The position numbers and the translations under genes are program-made. Below, one piece after another: positions 1-10,700 of a stretch of DNA of 64,000 nt (position 1 is its first letter; every line of letters begins with the position of its first letter). A model generated the notes under the pieces. That model was not told the origin of the DNA and did not search any database. It saw nothing but the letters and a program-made list of their open reading frames with translations. The stretch lies in NCBI GenBank assembly GCA_008711295.1, contig VUYV01000295.1, positions 518,813 through 582,812 of the forward strand, in the 5' to 3' direction. This stretch comes from Anarhynchus alexandrinus (lineage: Eukaryota; Chordata; Aves; Charadriiformes; Charadriidae).

Positions 1-1107
1 AAAAAAAAAAAAAAAAGAAGAAGAAAGAATCTACCGGGCGTGTTGGATGGTTGCAGGCTCGCTGAGCACTCTCCGGGCCATAACCTGCTGCCTTTGAGAA
101 GAAGGCGTTCGTGAGAAACTACTGCAGATCGCATATGTAAATGTAAGAAGATCCATTAGGATGCCTGACTGTGGAAGAGGAGTCTGAAAAGTGTGTCATG
201 AGACAGATGATGCTAAACATAATCTGGCACGCGATGGCAATATTTTGAGATTGAGACTATTTTTGCAGCTAGGGATTGCAATGCTCAGAGCCATTTTATG
301 TTTAATGAGCGCCCTTTCAATGAGGCGTTTCTCATCCGTGCTACTCGTCTGGGATGAAGTCACGAAATTTAGCTGAATGCTTTGTTGACAAACAGAATTA
401 CGTGTGTTTTTCATGGGTCTCTTTTTGAGATGTACAGAAGAATCCAGGGCTACAGCAAGCATCAAAACTAGAGAAACAGTGAACAAAAATAAATGGCTAA
501 CGCTGCTATTATAGTGAATATGTACTCAATCAGGGATAAAATTGTGTAATCCTGCCTGTCTGCCCTGTTGGCTAATACTTGAGGTTATGGGCATGTATCT
601 AAATGTCAGCAGTCCATTTGAGAATGAAAGAACATGAATTCAAAGGAAATGGCTTTTTGTTAAAGTGCTCTGTTATTAAACTGAAGAGGATTTGTTACCT
701 CTGCTGATCATGACTGCAGCAAGACGGAATGACAGATGAATTCTTTTGTATACCTCAGGCAGGAACTTTTTTGTCATCCTTTTTTTTTTCTTTCTTTTTT
801 TTCCCTACATTCCTTAGGCAGTTCCTTAGTCTATATAGACTGCATCCAGTACTTGGAAGCTGATAGGCAGACAGCGTAGTTCACAAAAAATTTTATACTC
901 TTAAGAGGAGCTCAGCCATGTACCTTGTTCTGCTAGGCAGTATGCCCTGTGTTACTCAGTAGTACTAAACATCGCTAAGCTGTACCTCTCTGTTTTGTCA
1001 CAGTTTTTAAAATCATCCCTTCCCATACGAGGTTTAGATTCCATCATTCTGTTTTGTGATTGTATTTTAGCATCACTTTACATCAATTTCCATAATGGTT
1101 TTTATAG
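1..1107 (+). other. MGARP: MGARP upstream intron or 5' flank, no exon recognised
   Basis: The stretch opens with an A-rich tract and a short GAA-rich run, then AT-rich unique DNA ending in a splice acceptor (AG at 1106-1107). No GC-rich promoter or mitochondrial targeting exon is visible, so MGARP exon 1 is probably upstream of the window. A pyrimidine-rich T/C run lies at about 778-805. Confidence 0.55.
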
Positions 1108-1211
1108 CACCTCTTCGCCAGATGTCATCTGGGAGCGTTCCTGGCTCTTCTGGAGAGAACATGATTTACTATCTCCTTGCTGGTGTTGCTGCTTTTGGTG
1201 GTTTATTTTAT
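1108..1211 (+). CDS. MGARP: MGARP exon with transmembrane segment
   Basis: The exon lies between an acceptor (TTTTATAG, ending 1107) and a consensus donor (GTAAGT, from 1212). It reads PLRQMSSGSVPGSSGENM followed by a hydrophobic run, IYYLLAGVAAFGGLFY. This matches the MGARP block in which a conserved MSS..PGSSG.NMIYYL motif leads into the single membrane span that anchors the protein in mitochondria. The exon ends exactly after a TAT codon (phase 0). It starts in phase 1, so it must receive one base from an upstream exon. The ATG at 1095 lies in the intron before the acceptor and is probably not the start; the ATG at 1122 is an in-frame internal Met. Confidence 0.85.
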
Positions 1212-2228
1212 GTAAGTGTTTGGGAATTGAGTTGTTTGTGCTTTCTGAGTTGGCATAGTATAAGGTGTGTTCTGGCTTAAAGAATATGGTCAAGACATAA
1301 ACTGTCAATAGGATGTGTTGTACCATATAATTAAATGCAGTCTAGCTTAGAAATCAGTTTAAGACAACTGGTGAAACAGAACGCCTATTGCTTGTCTGTT
1401 TTACTGTTAACTTTGATATCTAGTGCTGTTGTCATTCTTAGTGGAAAACATATTTAAAACTATGTGAAATGGGTGTGTCCAAAGACGAAGCAAGGCACCT
1501 GCCTCTAACCCCTTGGCTTTTCTTGTCAACCACAAACATTAAGAATATATCAAAGTGGGCAAGACAGATGTGAAGTAAGCTGTCTGAAGCCACAAAGGGA
1601 AGATTATGAACCTCGTTAATTGGGGCACAAAGAAAGATAAGAATATTAATTACTTAGAAAAAGCTTTTGTAAGCATCTACTTCTGTCAAGCTTTTCAGTA
1701 ATCGTTCTCTTCCCTGCATCTAAATATATGAGACACTGTGCTTCACGTCCCTAAAGTCTCCATTTCATAGCTTCCTTCCACCCCCCCCCAAGATTTGAGA
1801 TAGTGACTAGAACATCCCCGAAAGGTACATGTTTCTCTGTCCCACAAAATAATCTTCTTGAATGGTAAGTAGCTTCTACTTGTTCAAAACATCGAACTTG
1901 TGTGGTTGCATATCTGGAGGAATAACAAATTCTCTTGCTGTCACCTTTTTTACCATTTTTTTTAATTGTCTTTTAAAATACTGTGTTCAATTCCTGAAGC
2001 ACTTCAAAAGCTGCATGGTATATTGTATTTGCTTTCTAACAATGGAGAAATATGAAACGTATAAATATGTTAGTATAGCAAAATAGTTTTTTTTTTTTAA
2101 AACCTTGCTTAGTGTAATTTGATATACCTTTTAAGATGAGCTTAAAAACCCTTCTCTCCCTCTCCTGTCTGTTTGTTTGGTAACTTTGTAGGGATGTAGC
2201 AATAAGTTTAGGTATGATTTCCTTTCAG
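1212..2228 (+). other. MGARP intron
   Basis: This intron runs from donor GTAAGT to acceptor CCTTTCAG. It is AT-rich with a run of nine C at about 1782-1790 and several T tracts. No other exon or mobile element is recognised. Confidence 0.7.
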
Positions 2229-2331
2229 GCCTACAGAGTAGTCAGTTCATCCCGCAGCAACTATATTGAACATATGAATATTCTTCATGAGAGAGCTGCG
2301 GGGCGGAAAAACAAACCTTGGTCAAGCAAGG
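2229..2331 (+). CDS. MGARP: MGARP linker exon after the membrane segment
   Basis: The exon reads AYRVVSSSRSNYIEHMN, then a basic stretch ending RKNKPWSSK. It begins with GCC directly after the TAT of the previous exon, continuing GLFY-AYRVV, which parallels the YYAYKTV join known in mammalian MGARP. The donor is G|GTGAGT, so the exon ends in phase 1. The positive charge just after the membrane span fits a topology determinant. Identification rests on the aligned motif, the exact phase joins and the acidic exon that follows. Confidence 0.85.
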
Positions 2332-5300
2332 GTGAGTTGAGCTTTTGTCTCTTGTTTCCCGGGTACACAAGGATCTGGAACAGATTTCTAGATTGTCTAA
2401 TCAGGCCTTAACCCTGTCCAAGTCCTTGTCTGAGCTCTGTGAGTGGGAGTAAAGACAAAGGTGGTTGTGCAGTGTTCAGTTACAAAGCTACTTCTGCACA
2501 AATTTGGCGAATGGACTTAATGTTTAGGCAGCGAATCTGGCCTGTGATCAACCTGCAGGAGTCTCTTTGGATGGAAAGAGTTGATGTGTGAACCATTAAT
2601 TGTATATTGGGTATTTGCATTTGATTTACTGGAAGCTTAATGAAACTTGACTAAATGCATAATGCTGTCAAAATCAGTTTTGGTTTTTTTTGCTTGTTGG
2701 GGGGGAAGGAGATAATATCATTTTCTCAGTCAACAGTTTGGCTCTGGGCCACATGCCATCAGGGAACACAGTTCAATAGGAAAAAAACCCTATGTTTTTA
2801 AAAAATATTGTGAATTTGACTAATTTCTTGTCCTACAACTTTGATTTTGTCCTTTTGAATTTAGGATTAAATGAAAAGCAGATACCACCTAAATGTATGG
2901 CAAATCCTTACTTAGCGCCTCATGCTTAAATAATTAGACCATGTTAGTTCAAATATTTGTAATGGAATGTTGTCTCTGTCTACATCAATTAGTGTTACAA
3001 CAGCATTAATATAAAAGATAGAACTTTGGCAAGCATGGCCTTGCTAGGAAAAACAATTAGAAAAAATTACTTCTTAAGGATCTTTATATTTTTATTTAGT
3101 TGTTATTTAAAAAATAAATAAATTAATGAAGCCATAGCACTTGAAGCTGTTCTTTATTTTTTCTGATGCTGACATCTAGAGAATTAATATATTTGCATGC
3201 ACATGAAGAATAGATTCGATTAAAGTATGCTGAGTTTACATTTTGTTTTCCATGTGAGAACGTGCTTTGAATTGTCTGCCTTTAAAATTATTTCTTTTGG
3301 AGTTGTTAGTCTTGAAGTTCCACAACACATCCTTTAGTTTTAGACCTTCAGCATTACAGATTTTAAGATTTTAAAAGGCAAAGCACTTTAATTTCCTTTC
3401 TCTTAAGCAGCTGGAAGCAATACAGTTTTTAAACTTAATTCTTTAAAATTGTGGCTGAATTCTCAGCATTTAATGTGATCCTTCCTTGTCCCTAACATAA
3501 AAAAACTAACCAGGACCAGAGTAGGTATTTTTTCCTTGTGACCTAGTTGTCTGCTGTTCAGGGAAGAAATAAGAGTTACACTCGTTACGTTCTGACTAAC
3601 ATAGTCAGAAGAATGTGGTAGATGTGAAAGCATTAAGCAAACCTTCCGAGGCACTCAAAATGATGTCAGTATATTCCCTCTTTTCTCTTAAGGTTCACTT
3701 CTGCAAGGTACTGAGTTTTAACCCTAGTCTACCAAAATGTTTGGGATACCCGCAGAGTCAGTGGTGCTGTTGACCCCACTGAAGGCTATACCTGTGTTGC
3801 CCGAGACTGGGGTAAGAGTACTCAGTGCTCTGTAGCTTACTGAATTCGGACTTCGGGTACTCTCCAGACCTCCCATAATCTGATCCCTCACACTGCTTAG
3901 TAACTTATATAGATGTCACAACCAATGGCAGATGATTACTGCCTCCCTTATTATTGATAGTAAGAAGTCCAAAACATTTATAAGGCCATACAGTGAACAC
4001 AGTTAAAACTTGTTTCCTATGTTATTTTCAATATTGGACTTCTGAATAAATGCTCAACCCAGAGTTTTTAATTGGACTTCTGAGTAGCTAATTCCAATTC
4101 ACGATACAAAACTACTGTTGAATCAGCTCTTCTTAAATTCCCTCTTCATTCCCAAATGTATCCTCCCAAAAGAGGTTTCTGTTCTTTTCCTATGGAATCC
4201 TCTGTGTGCTTTCTCAAAAAAAAAATTAATGTCTCTCCTCCCCCTTTTTTTTTCCTGTTCCCTGTGTAGTCGTATTTTTGTGTGTATCTTGTCACAGAGT
4301 GTTACCTTAGTATTGCTTTTCCCAGAAGTGCTGCTGTAGCTTCTTTCCCTACACATTCTTTAGATTTAGTTAGTTCTTACGCTTTTTCACAGTAAGCATT
4401 GCTGGTAAGAGCGGGTACAAATTCTGTTCTCAAAGTAAGCTAATATTTTTTAGGGTCGCATAAAATGAAGCCGATTAGCTTACTTATTTATAAGCTATAA
4501 ACCAATGCTGGTAACAATATGAAGTGGTGGATAGAAAAGCAGCATGCCAGACAACACATTCATGGCATATTTGCTATGTGTCCTATGGTAAGAGAAGAAC
4601 TTTCTAGCTGGAAGAACTTAATACTAGGGAGCAGCTGATCAGAGAGAGACTCTCCTGATCCGGATGATTTTTGTGGCTTCTCATCCCAAGGAAAATTCTC
4701 CCCTTGTGCCCAAATGCAATATGTCTGTTATAAAGAACTGCATGTAGCAGACAAGACTGTCAAAACAAGAGAAACAATCAAATGCTATTCTAGGCTTGTT
4801 TTTTTATTAGAGGGTTGAAATGATATTTAATGGTATTTTAATTAATGATATCAGACATTTTTTAAAAATCTAATAGCAAATTTTCTGTAGCTCTTCTTAA
4901 CTGAAAGCTGCTCTCAAATGTAGGGAGGGATTTAAAAAAGCCCTGGACAGAAGCCTGACTCGAAGTAGCAGTAGGAAATCTGAGACATCATTTGAACTGT
5001 AAAATGATGTTTGCCTTGCAGAACATTCTACTTGCTTATTTAGCAAATACTGAGTTTTGTCTTCCATTTGCATGTGTCTCCTTTAAACTTGTTCCTGATT
5101 TCCTTCTTTTTTAGCAATGACTTTTCTTTTTAACTTGATGCAAGCTGATTCAATCTTTCTAATCTATACTCTGCTTTTACACTTTCCAGACTAAAATACA
5201 AGGGAAATCTCTTTCCAAACCCGAGGAAGTTAAATACAAACAAAGGACAGTCGTTCACCATTGCGTACCTTGCAGCCTACCTTGGGATGACTTTATACCT

Positions 5301-6941
5301 TCTATTGTAAAACTCCATACTTGTGAGACTTTAAAAAAGCTACCTATGTTTGCAAGGCCAAACCATATTGAGCTTATTACTGAATCTGCTTTGTAGAAGG
5401 CAGTTCTGAGATTGAGAAGCTGGCTGTTCTGAATGAATGCACTCTATATTTGACTGTCCAATAAAGTGTACTGAATGCTGAGCTTGGCTGTTAGTCTGTT
5501 CTTTGTGTAATCAATTTAGTTTTTTTGAAATACAGCATTCTCTTAAAGGGACATGATCAGGTTGCATAATACAAAGCTTTGATTTTTACTGAGCAATGAA
5601 TAGACTTGTGTTTAAACCTGAACACAAAAAGATAGGCTTGCACTAGCATAAGAAAACCAAGAATTAAAATGGATCTGTTTAGTTTTTAAACAGATAGAAA
5701 AGAATAAAATAAATTCTGACTATGTCTCTTTAAGGTCTTTCCTTTCCTTTCCATTCTCACTTCGTTTACACTGTAATACAAACTTTATTTCCAGTTCCAT
5801 TTTTTCACATGGTGAGTTGGTTCTGGTGGTAAACTTGCAATGAACACTTGGTATATAATTTTCTTCTGTTAACTTCATCTTAGTGCATGTCTGCATGGTG
5901 ATTGTGCATCTTTGCTTTGTGCTGTTAGTTTTTAATGACTCGGCTCAGCTGAGTTTGGAGTAATGCATGATTGGGAAACACTGGGTTTTTCAGATTCTAG
6001 AGAGTCTGACCCACAGCAGTGTAGACAAGTCTTTAAAGACAGCTGGCACCTGTAAAAGGAAAATGGTCCATCATAAGTGGTCGTATCTCCAGTGAAGTGA
6101 ACACTGACCACTCAAAATTAGCAAGTTATTTTCTTACCTGTACACCTAGTTTCAGTAAGGGTCCCCTGTTTTATTCTGCCTCACAGACCTTACCTTTCTT
6201 ACTTGAGTGCTATGTCTCTTGCCGTGGTCGCAGTGCATTCAGTATAGCTTTAAAGAAAGCGGGGTGAATAGGGATAGCAGAGTACCTGTGGCAGTGTAGA
6301 GCTAAGAGATGGCACAAAACTCGTCCGAAAACTAATCGCTTGTTGGGCTTGGCGGTGTTGTAGCTATTGCCAGCCAAGTTAGCCACCTTGAAAATAGCCC
6401 TGCGCAAACTGAATGCACGTCTTGGCTCGCAGTGCTTCTAAGCTGTGAGCCTGATGGATAATAAAGTGTGTAAGAGCTTCCAAGTATGGTAGCAAATGCC
6501 TTGGTAACTCCACTGCTGGGTGTGAACAGGACAAGAATCCTGCTCCCTGTGACACCCATGAGTGCATTATCACCAGCCCTTTCAGCACAGCGGGTTTGGA
6601 GCAACACTTGGTGGGGTCCTTTTTTAGCCTTCCCTGCACTCCCACCTCTTGTAGTCACTTGCTTTAAGCCACAGTTTCTTTTCTTATTACACTGAAGCAG
6701 TTATGAAACTCGGTAATTAAGAATATGGTTTCTTCATCTTGTAAACATCTTTTTTTCGTGCCACATTAGACGATATGGGGGGATTAATTATTGATTTCTT
6801 GACTTTGCTTGTAAATTCTAATCGCAAAGTTTAGCTTCCCATTCTAAATTTAAGTGAGGATGATGGTAAAAAGTAGCTGGTGGATTTGTGTTGCATGCAT
6901 GCCCTTTACTCTCTTTATTGTATTAAATAAATCCTTAAAAG
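2332..6941 (+). other. MGARP intron containing an alternative terminal-exon candidate
   Basis: This is a 4.6 kb AT-rich intron between donor GTGAGT and the acceptor ending TTAAAAG. Its one notable element is the terminal-exon-like segment at 5190-5480 described separately. Open frames around 4118-4356 and 6210-6695 show no family resemblance and cross low-complexity DNA. No CR1 or other mobile element was recognised. Confidence 0.65.
5190..5482 (+). other. candidate alternative MGARP terminal exon with poly(A) signal
   Basis: A good pyrimidine tract and acceptor (CACTTTCCAG, ending 5189) are followed by about 270 bases and a canonical AATAAA at 5460-5465. A GT/T-rich downstream element (GGCTGTTAGTCTGTTCTTTGTG) follows the signal. 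This is the full arrangement of a 3' terminal exon. Spliced from the phase-1 donor at 2331, it would add one Asp codon and then TAA, giving a membrane-anchored MGARP without the acidic tail. Alternatively it could be the 3'UTR exon of a transcript reading in from the upstream gene (NDUFC1 is the neighbour in mammals). Expression is inferred, not shown. Confidence 0.4.
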
Positions 6942-7180
6942 GTGATGAAGAAGAGACGGCTGAAGTCACTGAAGCAGAGACAGCCACGGAAGAGGCTGGT
7001 GCAGTAGCTGCTGCTGAACCTGCAGCACAGGATGAGAGTGCTGGGGTATCCCCAGAAACTGGAGGGGAGACTGACTTACCGGCTCCAGATGCATCCCCTG
7101 CTGTGGAGGAAGCACAGCAGGAAGCTGCTGCTAATTTGGAAGTTACTACTAATTCAGAAGCTGCTGCAGTACAAGGTTAA
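6942..7180 (+). CDS. MGARP: MGARP acidic Ala/Glu-rich exon, short-form C-terminus
   Basis: Joined in phase 1 to the exon ending 2331, it reads GDEEETAEVTEAETATEEAG and continues Ala/Glu/Pro-rich to SEAAAVQG then TAA at 7178-7180. The length is about 79 codons, with many Glu and almost no basic residues, as expected for the MGARP acidic tail. The final residues resemble the mammalian C-terminus as I recall it, which supports TAA as a real end. However, CAAG|GTTAAC at 7175 is also a usable phase-1 donor that would remove the stop and join the acidic exon at 19692. The acidic tail here is roughly half the mammalian length. The open frame extends upstream to 6854, but that part is intronic. Confidence 0.85.
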
Positions 7181-7710
7181 CTTATGAATGTGGTTTTTAC
7201 GTGTGTGTGTTGTGGGTTCTAAAACTGCCTCTTACTACAGAACATTAAGAAAAAATGTCAGTTGCTAATGGAGTTTGTCCTGCAGTGAAAACTAATTCAG
7301 GTGTTACCTTGACATATCGTGAGCATAAAGTAATTAAGTTTATTAAATCAGTGTCTCTAAAAGCGTGCTGCCTGTGGCACTAAAGGTACTGTCTAAAACC
7401 AGTGGAATGAAACTTTATTTTACCACCCCATTCTATTTCTCTTCTTTAAGATCTTATATTAAGGTGAGCATGTAATATGATCAGTTAAACTGTTGTTTCA
7501 GTGACCCAATTCTTAAGGGTTTGTTAAGGAATCTAAACACTTTATTTCCATGGCCATTCCTAAGATATTCACACTAAATAATTACAGCTGTTCTGTCAAT
7601 GCAACTTCAACAGAATCCTGCATAGCAACCAATATGTTGTCAGAATCTCAGTGTTAAGGATATACTAGGCTCAGAATTTCAAAATTCAATAAAACATCAA
7701 ATTGGTATAA
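7181..7710 (+). other. MGARP: MGARP short-form 3'UTR
   Basis: This is non-coding sequence after the TAA, with a GT-rich run and then AATAAA at 7688-7693. A weaker ATTAAA variant lies near 7344. The cleavage site is placed only approximately, about 15-20 bases after the signal. Confidence 0.5.
7688..7693 (+). terminator. poly(A) signal AATAAA, MGARP short form
   Basis: A canonical hexamer about 510 bases after the stop at 7180. A GT-rich downstream element is weak here. Confidence 0.45.
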
Positions 7711-10700
7711 AACACTTAAATCAATTAGTGGCTACATATTCAGTATTTTGAACTGTCAGGGTGTTTGAAATACTTTGGTTTACTGTATGTTTAAAAAAAT
7801 CACAGTAGTACAAACGCAAACCGATCCATAAATTGCACAAAATATGGGATTATAATTTAACTTTATTTTTGTAGCTTCTTTTTTTTTTTTAACTGCTAAC
7901 CTGCAAGGATAGAGCAACGGCTTATCCTCATACCTCTTGATTTGTTCGGCTAAAGTTGGAAGGGACACACATAAAGCAATCGCAATTTCTCAGTTGATAG
8001 AAAAGCAGCAAACATTTGCATCTGGTGTCTTCAGTTAAAAAAACAAACAAACAAAACAACAAAAAACTTGCCAGCCTATCATGAAAGAGAAACTTTAATT
8101 ATTGCTTTGGAAGGGAAGGCTTCAGCCTGGCTGTAGGGAGTATAAAAACCACTGAAGCAGTTTTCAGCTTGACTTAAACATGGAATCCTTACTGCACACC
8201 TATGTTTGACTTCCTCTGAGAAAACAAACATCTACTTGAGAGGATATCTCTAAAATACAGGTCAAACAGAGATTAAAAGTATTTTGACTGCTAGTCCATA
8301 GGAGGTTATCACGGTACCTTGAAAGGTATCAGCAGATTCCAGAATTATTTTTGCCTTTTTCCTTGGTGACTCCAGTGAGGAATGGATGCATCTTAATTGC
8401 CTTTTTAACAAATGAACTCGAGAAATGATGCAGCACTTCAAATGGCTGACCTTTGTGAAAGGTCTAGGTATGAATGGGATTTCAGTTCATGTGTGAATAG
8501 CTCCTGTGCTTGTCTGCAAAACAATCCCTTACAAACAACATTTTAAAACAATACTTGGTCCAACCTGCTAAAGTTATTAGATCTAATAAAAAGTGCAAGT
8601 AAGTATATTTGTAGTGACTATTACTGTTTACATATAAAAAATATTTGTAATGTAGTACTTAAAATACCTAGAGCCTTAAAAATTTTGATTTTTAAGGAAT
8701 ATTTAGACCATTTCATTTAGAAAAGAAGTAGTTTGGTATACATTAAAGTTAGTGAATTCGAGCTGTTAAGAGACATAAGATGTTTTAAAATGTTCTGCAG
8801 TGTTTACCTCTGTTGCTCAACAGAGCAACTGCAAAATTTCATATGTATGAAAATTACATACATATGTATACAGAGAAAACGAATGTGTGATTATACATGG
8901 ATGTGCAAAAAACCCGAAACAAAACCAAAACAAACAAACAGAAACTTTAAAAAAAGTACTTAATAGTTAATCAGAGTAATTTTCAATTTTAGAAAGTTAA
9001 TTACAGTTGAACCTGGCTGGAATTTTCTCCTTGCCTCCATTTAACCAAGTTACAACCCACTGCTGGTATCTGGAATTCTGTGAAATACTGTTGCCAAAAA
9101 AAGTACTGTGCGTGTAACTCTGTTCCCAAGGTTTTAGCTTCTTCTAAACTCTACTTTTCTGTACCTTTTCATTACTTGAGCTGTTGCGCTGTCACTCTTG
9201 GTTACTGCCTGATGCTGCTAAGTTTCCTGCTGTTCTCCCTCTACTGTACTCTGTGTCTGGGGACTGCAAATTACGATCAATTAGTCTTCGGATAGAACAA
9301 ATGCTGTAAAACGCACAGATTGGCAAGCTGCTATTTGGATTAGGCAGTGTGGTTGCATCTGTGACTTTTTAGTTTTTGGATTGCCGCTGTGCAATTTTCT
9401 CCAACTCTAGTATTGAGGCTTGAGGTTTCGGCATTCTCACCGGGAATAGCGAAAGCAATGAGCCCAAAACCGTGCTTTCTTGGACTCCTGACTTCTGCAG
9501 CGTAGGTTCTCTGCTAATTTTGTAAGTATTGAAAGACGTGGTCTCTTCTCTGTTATTTCAAACACCGTTTGAGTGAGTAACTAGATTTGGGGAGGATTAG
9601 CGTGTGAATGTGCCAGGGTTTTCCATGTTAAGCTTCAAATGGCATTACAATGCCAGTTGTCTGCAGCCTAGAGAAACAAATATAGGCTGCACTGGCCCGG
9701 AGTTACTGCGTTCTGGACAGGACTTTTGCTGACCCGATCGCGCAGTGATGCCAAGCAGACAAAAAACACCCGACATGATCAGTGTATGTTGTTTTTGCTT
9801 GGTAAGTCACCAAACTCGGGGTGCGTATTCAAACGCTCTGACACTGGGAGTATTTTGAAGATCGCTGAAAAGTCCTCGAAGCCATTTGCAATTGCTCATA
9901 CTTATTCAGAGGCTTTCAGAATGATGTCACTCAGTAGAACAAACGCATCCTTCTGAGCATTTGTTGGTGTGAGAGGGAGGAAGGAGGAAAAGCTGTGCGA
10001 CCTGCAGCTCTTTACAACCTTAGGTGCTGGGGTAAGATGCAGCGCGGATAGGGCTGGACCGACCTCATCCCTTGTGGTTACACCATTTGCTCACACTTGG
10101 ACCTCATGAAAATAACTACACTTTTTTTCTTTTTTCTCTTCTTGACCTCACTTGTAGAGGTCAGAAGCATCATGCCTGTTATCTGCCATTCTCATACGTA
10201 TAATGGCATGGTGTGAAATGGGTCTCCAGGTGTGGATTGGTGTAACAGCAGACAGATGGAATCAGGGAAAGTATTCATATCACCTAATGAATTCTGTGCT
10301 TAGTTACCAACTATAATAAAGGCTTTCTATTCTGAATCTCCTCTTAGAGGATTTTTTTTCTCTTCATTGATTGTGGTAGACTAAGCTAGCAAAATCAGGC
10401 TCTAAAAAAAATGAATAATGTGAATATTATCCTACTGGGGAAGTATCCATATCTGTGGAACTTACGTTGGGTGTTTCTGCTTCACATTTATCACTTTCTT
10501 TATCTGTCCCTTGGGCTGCTGCATTTATCTTTCATCTCTCTGATTGCCATACACCAGCCACTAGTCTCTTCTCTCTTCCTCCTGTTTTTCTTTCATAAAA
10601 CTGAGCTTGTAGATGAGTCGTCGCAGCATAACTGGAAAATCTCTGTAGGAAGAATGTGAACAATATTTAGAAAAGATCTCTGAGAAAGTTGTCAGCATCT

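Larger units (their letters stand above)
1108..7180 (+). other. MGARP: MGARP gene (visible part): mitochondrial Glu-rich protein, spliced
   Basis: This is the gene-level span of the visible exons, 1108-1211, 2229-2331 and 6942-7180, joined in phases 0 and 1. Together they give a membrane segment, a short basic linker and an acidic Ala/Glu-rich tail, which is the MGARP layout. In mammals MGARP (HUMMR/OSAP) is a hypoxia- and hormone-induced mitochondrial membrane protein. It works with the Miro/TRAK transport machinery in neurons and is also linked to steroidogenesis. The short reading ends in residues SEAAAVQG then TAA, very close to my recollection of the human C-terminus (SEAASAQG). A polyadenylation signal follows at 7688-7693. 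ELF2 downstream on the same strand matches mammalian gene order. The N-terminus is not in the window. Confidence 0.85.

Noticed and set aside
918..962. ATG beginning MYLVLLGS, similar to the MYL start of mammalian MGARP
   Set aside because: The frame stops after 14 codons, with no donor site and no GC-rich or basic targeting sequence; chance resemblance.
1095..1107. ATG in frame with the MGARP membrane exon
   Set aside because: It overlaps the acceptor polypyrimidine/AG sequence, so it is more likely intronic. A targeting peptide is expected from an upstream exon.
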